The notes beneath the pieces are model-generated. The model saw nothing but the letters and a program-made list of their open reading frames with translations. It was not told the origin of the DNA and searched no databases. Of a stretch of DNA of 64,000 nucleotides, positions 26,707-35,300 are shown piece after piece. The translations under genes and the position numbers were made by a program. Source of the DNA: Pseudomonas rhizophila (GTDB lineage: Bacteria > Pseudomonadota > Gammaproteobacteria > Pseudomonadales > Pseudomonadaceae); NCBI RefSeq assembly GCF_003033885.1, contig NZ_CP024081.1, positions 1,429,393 through 1,493,392 on the forward strand, read 5' to 3'. Within the stretch, counting starts at the first letter, position 1. Each line of letters opens with the position of its first letter.

Positions 26707-27210
26707 TTATTGGTGGGGGGCGAGGATCAACAACTCATCCTCTTTGAAAAAATGCTCATCGCAGTTATTGCCTGTGCCACTGCGATCAACCACCAGGAAG
26801 TCATCCCGCTTTTCGATCGTCAGCACCGGGTGGTGCCAAACGCCGCGATGGTAATTAATGCCCTGCCTGCCGTTGGTGACGAAGGCGCGGACCAAGCCTG
26901 ATACAGGTACATCGCCAAGTGGCGCGACCACGATCAGAAAGGGGTTGCCGAGCAGCCCGATGAAAGCCTGGCTGCCCAGCGGATGGCGCTCCAGCATGCG
27001 TACGGTCAACGGCATCTCCAGCGCCTCGGCGCGGAAGATGCTGATGATCGCCTTGTCGTCCGGCTCGGCGGTTTCAACCGTCGCCAGGCGATGGAAGCGC
27101 ATGGTCGAACCATTGTTGATCATGAAGTGATCGCTGCCGTCGGTTTCGATCACGTCACCGAACGGGGCGAAGGCTTCTTTGGTCAACGGTTCGATCTTGA
27201 GTGTGCGCAT
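26707..27210 (-). CDS. allA: Ureidoglycolate lyase
   Basis: Cupin-fold enzyme of 167 residues that splits ureidoglycolate into glyoxylate and urea. Motifs include FAPFGDVIETDG, INNGSTMRFHRLA, FIGLLGNPFLIVVAP and GVWHHPVLTIE. It follows alc in the same direction with a REP pair in the 120-base gap. The glyoxylate made here feeds the Gcl pathway at the right end of the window. Confidence 0.94.
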   Translation of the reverse strand: MRTLKIEPLTKEAFAPFGDVIETDGSDHFMINNGSTMRFHRLATVETAEPDDKAIISIFRAEALEMPLTVRMLERHPLGSQAFIGLLGNPFLIVVAPLGDVPVSGLVRAFVTNGRQGINYHRGVWHHPVLTIEKRDDFLVVDRSGTGNNCDEHFFKEDELLILAPHQ

Positions 27211-27252
27211 GCTGGTCTTCTTACCTTGAATTCGTTGTTGTCTGTTCTATTG

Positions 27253-27320
27253 CTATCGCGAGCAGGCTCGCTCCCACATTCGACCTCGTACCGCTGTGGG
27301 AGCGAGCCTGCTCGCGATTG
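27253..27320. repeat. REP inverted pair inside the urate operon
   Basis: ATCGCGAGCAGGCTCGCTCC and its complement only about 15 bases apart, in the alc-allA gap. It may tune message stability of the downstream genes. Confidence 0.85.
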
Positions 27321-27330
27321 GCCTCACCGC

Positions 27331-28326
27331 TTATTTAGCGACCTTGCCAAGCACCCGCAGGCGACTCACCCCACCATCTGGAAACACATTCAGACGGATG
27401 TGGGTGATCGGCCCCAACGCCTTGATCTGCTCGGCGAAGGTGTGTTCGGCGTGCATCTCCAGTTTCTGACTCGGCAGCAGCTCGCGCCAGAACAGCGACT
27501 GGGTTTCGATCTGGCTGTCGGTGCCGCCCTTGACGAATGCGCCCTGGATCGAGCAGCTGTCCGGGTAGTTGCCCTTGAAGTGCAGGGTGTCGACGATGAC
27601 TTTCTCGACCTCGCCGGCATGGCCTAGGGCGACGATCACCCAGTCATTGCCCGGGGTGCGACGTCGGGCGGTTTCCCAGCCGTCGCCCATGTTCACCCCG
27701 CGACCGGGGTTGAGGATGTTGCTCATGCGACCGAAATGTTCGTCGGAACAGGCCAGGGCGCGACCGCCATTGAGGGCCGCGGCGAGGTCGATCTGTTCGT
27801 TGTCGCCCACGGCCGACCAGTCGCGGTACGGAATGCCGTAGACCCGCAGGCGGGCCACGCCACCATCGGGGTAGATGTTGAAGCGCAGGTGGCTGAAGGC
27901 CTGGTCATTGCTGATTTCATGGTAGTGGTGGCTGTTGCCTTGCAGCTCCACGGCCGACAGCACTTCAGTCCATTGGGTATGTTCGTCTGGCTCGCCGGAG
28001 GTCAGGAAGCAGGCTTCCAGGGACGCCGACGGCGGGTAGTTACCGGTGAAGAATGAAGTGTCGATGTCCACGCCTTTGATCGAACCCGGCACGCCCAGGC
28101 GGATCACCGCGCTGTCGTAGCCTTCGAAGCGCTTGCGGCGCGACTCCCAGCCGTCCATCCACTTGCCGTTGTCATCGAACACGCCCTCCTTCCATACGGC
28201 TGGAGTCGGCTGGAACAGACGGTTGGCGTCGGCGAACCAGTCATCGGTGACCGAAATGATCTTGGTGCCCAGGCGGGCGTCGGCCAGGTTGACGAACTTC
28301 TCGAAGGGTACGGCGTAAGCTTTCAT
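27331..28326 (-). CDS. alc: Allantoicase
   Basis: Enzyme of 331 residues that hydrolyses allantoate to ureidoglycolate and urea. Two tandem allantoicase repeats are visible (first [23 protein letters not shown], second [22 protein letters not shown]; both shortened here to key parts), each ending near RLRVYG or RLRVLG. An Hfq/Crc-type AAGAAGAA motif overlaps the start codon. It lies 67 bases after uraD. Confidence 0.95.
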   Translation of the reverse strand: MKAYAVPFEKFVNLADARLGTKIISVTDDWFADANRLFQPTPAVWKEGVFDDNGKWMDGWESRRKRFEGYDSAVIRLGVPGSIKGVDIDTSFFTGNYPPSASLEACFLTSGEPDEHTQWTEVLSAVELQGNSHHYHEISNDQAFSHLRFNIYPDGGVARLRVYGIPYRDWSAVGDNEQIDLAAALNGGRALACSDEHFGRMSNILNPGRGVNMGDGWETARRRTPGNDWVIVALGHAGEVEKVIVDTLHFKGNYPDSCSIQGAFVKGGTDSQIETQSLFWRELLPSQKLEMHAEHTFAEQIKALGPITHIRLNVFPDGGVSRLRVLGKVAK

Positions 28327-28333
28327 TCTTCTT
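28326..28333 (-). promoter_or_regulatory. Hfq/Crc CA motif at alc start
   Basis: AAGAAGAA (AANAANAA) on the minus strand, running into the ATG of alc. Confidence 0.45.
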
Positions 28334-28393
28334 GTCTGCCTTTAATAAGTTGGCTGGGGATGCTTGCAGGGGCCTGGGCCTCAGGGCTGCTTG

Positions 28394-28909
28394 CTAAAGA
28401 GTCAGTAATCGGAACAACGCGATCTTGTTGATCTCTGCCAGCGCGCATTTGAACTCGGTATCTGCCGAGTGGTGAATGCGCGTTTCGAACGCCGCGAGGA
28501 TCTGATGCCGGTTGCTGCCTTTTACCGCCATGATGAAGGGAAACTTGAACTTGGCTTTGTAGGCCTCGTTCAGCTCGGTGAAGCGTTGGAACTCATCGCT
28601 CGAGCATTGGTGAATACCGGCGCCAGCCTGTTCGTTGGTGCTGGCCTCGGTCAGTTGGCCCTGGACGGCGGCTTTACCGGCCAGGTCCGGGTGTGCGTTG
28701 ATCAGCGCCAGTTGGCTGGCGTGATCGGCGCACAGCAGGATGTCGCTCATGCGCTGGTGCAGGGTTTCGATCTGGTCGATCGATGGGTCCTGGCCCAGGT
28801 CGAAAGCCTTTTCGGCCACCCACGGCGAATGTTCGTAGATGTCGGCGAAGGCTTTGACGAACGCTTCGCGGCTCAAGGTCGAAGGCTTGAGGGTCTGGAA
28901 TGCGGTCAT
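28394..28909 (-). CDS. uraD: OHCU decarboxylase
   Basis: Enzyme of 171 residues that converts 2-oxo-4-hydroxy-4-carboxy-5-ureidoimidazoline to S-allantoin, the third step from urate. Catalytic and conserved motifs are EHSPWVAEKAFD (His) and INAHPDLAGKA (HPDLAGK), plus FKFPFIMAVKG. Its ATG overlaps the puuE stop (ATGA, 28906-28909), so the pair is translationally coupled. Confidence 0.95.
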   Translation of the reverse strand: MTAFQTLKPSTLSREAFVKAFADIYEHSPWVAEKAFDLGQDPSIDQIETLHQRMSDILLCADHASQLALINAHPDLAGKAAVQGQLTEASTNEQAGAGIHQCSSDEFQRFTELNEAYKAKFKFPFIMAVKGSNRHQILAAFETRIHHSADTEFKCALAEINKIALFRLLTL

Positions 28910-29847
28910 TTCGAAGCCCCTGATTTCAAAGCGCCCGGATGTGGGTGGGTCTGCTGCCAGTGGCGGGCGATGTCGACGCGACGGCTGAACCAGACCTGCT
29001 CATGACCCTTGGCGTATTCAAGAAACCGCTTGAGGGCCGCGAGACGGGCAGGCCGGCCGATCAGGCGGCAGTGCAGGCCGATGGAAAGCATCTTCGGCGT
29101 CTCGCTGCCTTCGGCATACAGCACGTCGAAGGCATCCTTGAGGTATTGGAAAAAATCGTCGCCCTTGTTGAAACCCTGGACCTGGGTGAAGCGCATGTCG
29201 TTGGTGTCCAGGGTGTACGGAATCACCAGGTGCGGCTTGCCGGTGGGGGTGTTCGGTTCCCAGTAGGGCAGGTCGTCGTCGTAGGTGTCGCTGTCATAGA
29301 GAAAACCGCCTTCTTCCATGACCAGCCGGCGGGTGCTGGGGCCTGTGCGGCCGGTGTACCAGCCCAACGGACGTTCGCCGGTGATTTCGGTGAGGATACG
29401 GATCGCTTCGAGCATGTGCTCGCGTTCCTGGGCTTCATCCATGTATTGATAGTCGATCCAGCGATAGCCATGGCTGCAGATCTCGTGACCGGCGGCGACC
29501 ATGGCACGGATCACATCCGGGTGGCGCTGGGCAGCCATGGCCACCGCGAAGATCGTCAGCGGAATATCGAATTCCTTGAACAGCTTGAGGATCCGCCAGA
29601 CACCGGCGCGGCTGCCATATTCGTAGAGCGATTCCATGCTCATGTTGCGCTCGCCCTGCAGCGGTTGCGCCGAAACCATTTCCGAGAGAAACGCTTCGGA
29701 CTCCTTGTCTCCGTGCAGCACGTTACGCTCGCCGCCTTCCTCGTAGTTGAGCACGAAGGACAGGGCGATGCGGGCGTTGCCCGGCCACTGAGGATGGGGA
29801 GGGTTACTGCCGTAACCGATCAGGTCGCGTGGGTAGTCAGCGCTCAC
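28906..29847 (-). CDS. puuE: Allantoinase PuuE (polysaccharide-deacetylase fold)
   Basis: Metal-independent allantoinase of 313 residues that opens allantoin to allantoate. Motifs include DLIGYGSNPPHPQWPG, VLNYEEGGE, HEICSHGYRWIDYQYM and SIGLHCRLIGRPAR. I chose the GTG at 29847, giving the family N-terminus SADYPRDL, with AAGGA upstream. The ATG 27 bases earlier gives a basic extension not typical of the family. First gene of the minus-strand urate operon and divergent from hiuH. A CA motif overlaps its ribosome site, and a TTGTATACAA palindrome lies 81 bases upstream. Confidence 0.94.
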   Translation of the reverse strand: MSADYPRDLIGYGSNPPHPQWPGNARIALSFVLNYEEGGERNVLHGDKESEAFLSEMVSAQPLQGERNMSMESLYEYGSRAGVWRILKLFKEFDIPLTIFAVAMAAQRHPDVIRAMVAAGHEICSHGYRWIDYQYMDEAQEREHMLEAIRILTEITGERPLGWYTGRTGPSTRRLVMEEGGFLYDSDTYDDDLPYWEPNTPTGKPHLVIPYTLDTNDMRFTQVQGFNKGDDFFQYLKDAFDVLYAEGSETPKMLSIGLHCRLIGRPARLAALKRFLEYAKGHEQVWFSRRVDIARHWQQTHPHPGALKSGASK

Positions 29848-29858
29848 TGCAGTTTTCC

Positions 29859-29866
29859 TTCTTGTT
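29859..29866 (-). promoter_or_regulatory. Hfq/Crc CA motif at puuE ribosome site
   Basis: AACAAGAA on the minus strand, just upstream of AGGA and the GTG start of puuE. Confidence 0.45.
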
Positions 29867-29927
29867 CGAACCATGTAGGTGGCGCCTGGGCGATGAATCA
29901 CAGGCTGGCGTCACAGCGATGGGTTGA

Positions 29928-29937
29928 TTGTATACAA
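29928..29937. promoter_or_regulatory. Palindromic operator candidate, puuE side
   Basis: Perfect palindrome TTGTATACAA, 81 bases upstream of puuE. The same sequence occurs before the purine permease gene, and a one-base variant before hiuH. Confidence 0.55.
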
Positions 29938-30122
29938 CTTTATGCGCACTTTGTAAGCCTGATTTTTTGCATTTTTCACTGCTGCCTCTGGCGTGTCTAC
30001 ACTGCAAGAAACCTGCCCATTTGGTCAGCTAAGGTATGACAATCCTGTGTGTCTGTTGGTTTTATTACTGATCGGGTCTGAACCCTTCTCGAATATGGCA
30101 GGCGATAAATTTCTGTTTTTTA

Positions 30123-30132
30123 TTGTGTACAA
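30123..30132. promoter_or_regulatory. Palindromic operator candidate, hiuH side
   Basis: TTGTGTACAA, a variant of the TTGTATACAA site, 127 bases upstream of hiuH. It fits the TNGTNNACNA pattern of FadR-type GntR operators. Confidence 0.5.
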
Positions 30133-30259
30133 TTTTCATTTAAAGTGTCTTAATTCGCTCATCGCCGCAGCGTTTCGTGCTCCGAAACGGTGCGGCCTGT
30201 CTTTCAACTGATTCAGGAGGCGTCGGGCCGAACTGCTTGCAGCGAGGCGCGCACAATCA

Positions 30260-30613
30260 ATGGGACGTTTGACTACTCACGTTTTGGATGCCGCGCACGG
30301 CTGCCCGGGCAGCTCGATCAAGGTCGAGCTGTACCGCGTCGAAGGTACGCAACTGCAATTGCTCGCCAGCGCGCTGACCAACAGCGACGGCCGTTGCGAT
30401 GCACCGTTGTTGCAAGGGGATGACTACCGTAGCGGCGTCTATCAGATTCAATTCCATGCCGGCGATTACTACCGTGCCCGTGGCGTCCAGCTGTCCGAGC
30501 CGGCGTTCCTGGATGTGGTGGTGCTGCGCTTCGGCATTTCGGCCGAGCAGGAGCATTATCACGTGCCCCTGCTGATTTCGCCCTACGCTTACTCAACGTA
30601 TCGAGGTAGCTGA
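30260..30613 (+). CDS. hiuH: 5-Hydroxyisourate hydrolase (transthyretin-like)
   Basis: Enzyme of 117 residues, probably a homotetramer with a transthyretin fold, that hydrolyses 5-hydroxyisourate to OHCU. Signature residues are THVLDAAHGCPG at the N-terminus, GVYQIQFHAGDYY in the middle, and the C-terminal YRGS tetrapeptide unique to HiuH. No signal peptide. It acts between PuuD and UraD and is transcribed divergently from them, with an operator-like palindrome upstream and a strong terminator downstream. Confidence 0.96.
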   Translation: MGRLTTHVLDAAHGCPGSSIKVELYRVEGTQLQLLASALTNSDGRCDAPLLQGDDYRSGVYQIQFHAGDYYRARGVQLSEPAFLDVVVLRFGISAEQEHYHVPLLISPYAYSTYRGS

Positions 30614-30674
30614 TCCCCCAAGCAGTTGCCTTGTCCTGGAAGCGACTGCGCATGTAGCTTCTTTGGTTTTTCGC

Positions 30675-30701
30675 CCGCTCACACTGCGGGCTTTTTTTTG
30701 G
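30675..30701 (+). terminator. Rho-independent terminator after hiuH
   Basis: GCCCGC (30675-30680), a 7-base loop, GCGGGC (30688-30693), then eight T. It separates hiuH from the convergent accessory gene. Confidence 0.85.
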
Positions 30702-30710
30702 GCCATGTAT

Positions 30711-32204
30711 TTACAGCCTGGAATTGTCATCCCGGATGATAAAAATCGTGTCTGCAACGCCGGGACGGATTTCAGTACCGCCCTTGAGCCAGATGATTTT
30801 ATTGGCACTGTGGGCATCGTTGACGGCTTTCGCAGCGACTCCGCCAACCTGGGTTTCCAGGCGCAGCTCGGCTGTCTTGGGATCCATATACATGGGTAGG
30901 GAAATCTTCGGAATTCTGGTGCGGTGCAGGCTCATGAAAAATACATAGTCATGCCCTGTGCGGCGAAATACCAAAGCGGGAAAACTGTTGAAAGAGTTGG
31001 GCTCAATGACTGTATAGCCATTACGCGTCAGAAGGGCGGCCATAAAGCGTTTGAATTCCACTGGCGAGTACGACGTCAGATAAAGAAGCCACTGTCGCTG
31101 GAACCGCAGGGGGTCAAAATCCAACCGATTCAATATTCCTGTAGAGGAGGGGTTAGGCAAGGCTATCGAGCGGGCAGCGCCTCGGGACGCCGAAGAGTTT
31201 GGAAGAATCGGAAGCATCAACAGTGGATCGGACCATTGCGGATGTGGCGAGAAGGTCGCGTTTTCCCAACTGCTGTAAATCTGCCGGAGTGCGGTCAAAC
31301 CCGCAGAGTCGGCGAACGGCGAATCATTGCTGAGTTCAAATTGCCTTCTTGCGATATTTTCCAGGGTGACGGTCGTGACTTCTGGAAAAAAATCCCTGAC
31401 GTAGGCCGTCAGTGTTTTTTCAAAGGGTAGCCTGGCGTCAATTTCCCAATGGTTGTCCGGCGGAACTTGTATTGCGCCTCGGGGTTGCTCGTCAGGCATA
31501 TGCCTGAGGGTGGCTTCCAGCAAGTCAAAATCATAGATGGGATGAGCGGGTGACTGAATGTAGGTGATCGGGGATTCTCGCGCGTCGGTACGTGTCACCA
31601 CCTTATAGTGAACATTGTTTATGGTGATCAATTCGGACAGCGTGAATCTTGGGTCAACCCCCCAGTTTTTCCTGAATGCCCGTGTAGGCGGGAGATTGGA
31701 ATCACTGTGGTGCGTCACGTCGCGGTGCGCAGTTGGACGCCATAGAAGGCTGCCCTCCACTTGTTCCAGGCGTGGTCCGGAGGCAACAAGTTCAGTGCCT
31801 GATCGGGCTCTGTAGTTCTGTTCGGAATCGCGTCCAAGCAGCACCGTCCCTCCCTCTGCAAGCTCAACGTAGGTGCGTGTCTTGAACGTGCGGATCCCAG
31901 AGGTTGCGTCCGGCTCCGATAACAGGGGCACCAGCTCGGGTGAAAGGTAATAATTGTCCAGCGATACCGACAGGGAGCCATCACTGATGGCTGTCGCGGA
32001 TGCGATTTCGGATACCTGAACGGTTGGGCGCTGTGATTCAGTCGCTTCAGTTTGGCGTCCGGTTGGCGAGCCGGACGCCTGATCGGTTTCTGCGCCTCTC
32101 AGGGGATTGCCGAGCATTGTGTCCAGTGACGTATCGCGACTGGAGTGAGGCGTATCAGGGGACGACTTTGTAAGCGTGGGTCGGGTGTTTCGTCTTGGAC
32201 TCAT
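30711..32204 (-). CDS. Uncharacterised 497-residue protein next to the Mcf-like toxin
   Basis: I do not recognise this protein with confidence. The first 60 residues are Ser/Thr/Pro/Gln-rich and look disordered. A block at about 105-160 (RTYVELAEGGTVLLGRD then GPRLEQVEGSLLWRP) resembles linker modules I have seen in large Pseudomonas toxins. The C-terminal 120 residues (FKRFMAALLTRNGYTVIEP, ALVFRRTGHDYVFFMSLHR) have the look of an Mrr-like or other nuclease fold, but no complete active site is evident. No signal peptide or membrane segment. It is downstream of the Mcf-like gene, same strand, 179 bases apart, with lower GC than the flanking core genes. Possible roles are effector, cargo or accessory protein of that toxin. 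Confidence 0.6.
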   Translation of the reverse strand: MSPRRNTRPTLTKSSPDTPHSSRDTSLDTMLGNPLRGAETDQASGSPTGRQTEATESQRPTVQVSEIASATAISDGSLSVSLDNYYLSPELVPLLSEPDATSGIRTFKTRTYVELAEGGTVLLGRDSEQNYRARSGTELVASGPRLEQVEGSLLWRPTAHRDVTHHSDSNLPPTRAFRKNWGVDPRFTLSELITINNVHYKVVTRTDARESPITYIQSPAHPIYDFDLLEATLRHMPDEQPRGAIQVPPDNHWEIDARLPFEKTLTAYVRDFFPEVTTVTLENIARRQFELSNDSPFADSAGLTALRQIYSSWENATFSPHPQWSDPLLMLPILPNSSASRGAARSIALPNPSSTGILNRLDFDPLRFQRQWLLYLTSYSPVEFKRFMAALLTRNGYTVIEPNSFNSFPALVFRRTGHDYVFFMSLHRTRIPKISLPMYMDPKTAELRLETQVGGVAAKAVNDAHSANKIIWLKGGTEIRPGVADTIFIIRDDNSRL

Positions 32205-32383
32205 TGAAAATGTCTGCTCTTGAGTTTGAATATTGATGATTCAAGTAGGTATCAAGCTAATGGCCTGTCGTAGAGCCGGAGGCTGACAGGCCCTGGGTTC
32301 CAGGATGTTCGTGGAAAACCTGCAGACAGGTGCACTACATATGTATGGCGTGTGAAAGAAACCGTCGAAGACGTTCTTCAAGG

Positions 32384-35300
32384 TCAGGTAGGTTCGGGAG
32401 ACGCCTCAGCCAATGAGAGGAACCAGCTCAATTGCGAGAGCCTTATGCCGAAGACTGCGCTCAGCGCTAACGCCCGCGCAAACATCACTGAGTTGTCCAA
32501 AGTGAAGCCTTCTATCAGCTCCACGCATTTTTCCCGCAACAGACGAAGTGTGTCATCACCCAGGGGCGGTGTCTGATTGAGCCCCTCGCGGGCCAGATCC
32601 TGATAGATCTTGAGGGCGTGGTCACACAGGTCTGTTTTTCTCAGGTTCGCCGCCTCAATGACTCGGGACTTATCGGTGTCAAGGATCCATTTACGGGTTC
32701 TGAGGTTGTAGCTCAGTGTGCCGGGAGACCCATCTTTGACAGCAACGTGAAGAACCTTCAGTTCTTCGGATGTCAGGCTCGACAGTTCGCTGGGCAATGG
32801 GATGTTGGGGTCAGTGAGCGGGGCAAAATACCGGCCATCAAGCGCTTCTACATAAACCCGCTCAAACAGGCTGTCGACAGCATGAACAACGCCTTGTGCA
32901 GTGATGACTCGTATCGGGTCGACAAGGTCATCAGCTTCATAGACGGGAAGATGGATGGTCGTTCCACCTATTTGCAGCAGGTTGGAGGACAGTTTTATCT
33001 CGACTTGGCCCAGGCGCGTGGCATCCAACTCCCATAGGGAGGCACGGGGTAACCGAGGATTGGCGCCGGCCAATGCACCTGGCGTGGACAGGCGTAACGT
33101 CATGTTCGGGCTCAGGTGAACCAGGTAGGTGGCGCCTTCGCCAATCAGGACTTCGATACCCGTTTGTTCCGTGGGCGATGTCAGCAGGGCGCAGGTTGCC
33201 CAACTGCGCATGTAATAAGGTTTTTTGTCCAAGGGTTGTAGATAGGCGTACTTCTTTTTGGTAGGCGTCAATGGCAATGGAACGTCTGTTTTCCATTCCA
33301 CCGGATCTTTCCCTATGAATGTTTCGTCCAGCAACAGGCCATAGTCGGGCGAGGGTTGGACCATACGGTACGACGAGCCGTCGTTCAGGGTGAGGATAAA
33401 AGTATGATGCGAACCGAGGGCGGAAAATGCACGCCGACCGGTCTTCGCGTTTTGCGCGCTATAGCGCTCATCGGAACTTGCCAGATTTTTCAATACGACT
33501 TGGCGAACACCAAAGTGCAAGGTCAGGCCACATTCGCCATATTTGATGCTGTCCCCTTCATCTTTCTGAGTGACATGAGCCTTGTAGTAGGCCTCGATAC
33601 GGGTCAGCTCGGCGTTGGCGTAGTTAAGATGAAGGGTGGTGGAAAATTCGCTTTTTTGTTTGACCTTGAGTGTGGTCAGTTCATTGAGATGTGAAACATA
33701 GTAGCTGGTGTCTTTGTCATGGCTGATCGGCTGCTCGCTTCGATCAGGCAGGATAGCCGGGTTGCGGGGTGTGCCTGGCTGCACCACAACTGTTTCAATG
33801 TCGAGCGGGCTGCTGGATTCGATCGTATCGGGCAGGTCGGGTACCAAATGGTAGCCATCCTGGGTGATGAACGTCAGTCTGTTGTTTTGTAAGGCTCTTG
33901 GAAAAGCAGAGTCTTCATAGACTTCCCTGATGGTGACTTTGCGAAACTCCCGGTCGCTTGCATCAAAGCATGAAGTAATGACCAGATGACCGTCTTCAAT
34001 TCGCCAGCTTTCAATCAGGTCAGCTCTCCAGTCCAGTGCGATGACGCTATTGTCCACACCATTTTCGGTGATGGAAACGTGGCCGGGTTTATGAGCGATG
34101 GCATAGATATCCTCACCCGGTCCGCCGTCTGCGTTGCGGTTATTTCCATTGAGAATGAAAATTCGGTCATCTCCCGCGCCGGCGTCGATTGAATCGTTGC
34201 CGCGGGACCTGATGATGTTTGGGCCGGCTGTCCCCTTGATGATGTTGGCACCACCCTCGGGAATTTCTACGTTTTCAATGCTTTCAAGGTCCGCATGGCG
34301 ATGAGGCTTGCTCTGCGTGTCATGACTTTTTTGAGTGATGATGGACACTTGCCCGGCGTCCAGGTCGACCTGGTAACCCAGACGCGGCTCCTGATGACTG
34401 CTGCTACGGCCCGACAACACCACGGTGTCGTTGCCCAAGCCACCCACCAGGTTATTTGCTGACGTTTCACTGAGGGTTTCCGTGGAGCCTTCAAAGATAA
34501 ACACGTCGTCTTTTGTGCCCCCGGTCAGTTTTTTAACGCCCGCCCCGTAGTGAAAGACGTTTGGCTTGTTTTCGACGCCTTCAACGATGTCGTTGCCGCC
34601 GCCGATGTACCAATGGATAGCTTTATGTTCGGCCGACGTTTCAATGACTGCGCCGGGCGTCTGAGCCGTAACGCCTTTACGCGCATCGATCCGGTCGTCG
34701 TTGTCTTTGATCTTCGGACGGACTGTCGTCGCCCGGTACCTGGCACCGGTCCACCAGTTCCAAGTGTTGTAGGGCACCGGTTCAAGCTCCACGGTGAATG
34801 TACCGTTTACGATTGCCTCAGTGCTGTCTTTCAGTGGGCCTTTGAGCAAGTGCGAGGCATTGGCCTGCAGCAGCTTTGTATGTTCGGCGGTAGCCTTGGC
34901 GATGGTGTAGCGATCCTGGATATCTTTATCAGGGCCCATTGCCCAGAAGGCCAACCAACCAGTGCGCAGACGCTCGTGTACGGTGAGTTCTATGTAGTCG
35001 TCGATGTCATCGACTTGACGAACCGCGCCCCAGATTTGTGAGCCAACCACCAGGATAAGTCCGGCGGCAAGGCCCGCAGGACCGGCTGAACCAAACCCCG
35101 CCAGCGCCGCTATGCCAATGGTTAAGGTCATCGCGGCGCTGGTGACGCTCAAGGCTGCGCTGACATAGTGGTCGGTGGCTTCTTTGCCAGTGGCGTGGGC
35201 AGCCGCCTTGAAAGAATCGACCGCGGCGATGATATCGAAAGGAAGTGTCAGGACGCTGGCAATCAGCCCACTTCCACGGGCGAGGCGCGTGGCAAAGGTC

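Larger units (their letters stand above)
29848..30259. other. Divergent promoter region puuE / hiuH
   Basis: 412 bases with no gene. It holds two copies of a TTGTRTACAA palindrome, one near each gene, and is AT-rich. It is the control region for the whole urate cluster. Confidence 0.6.

Noticed and set aside
30593..30847. 84-codon minus-strand frame overlapping the hiuH end
   Set aside because: It crosses the hiuH terminator and has no ribosome site or recognisable protein.
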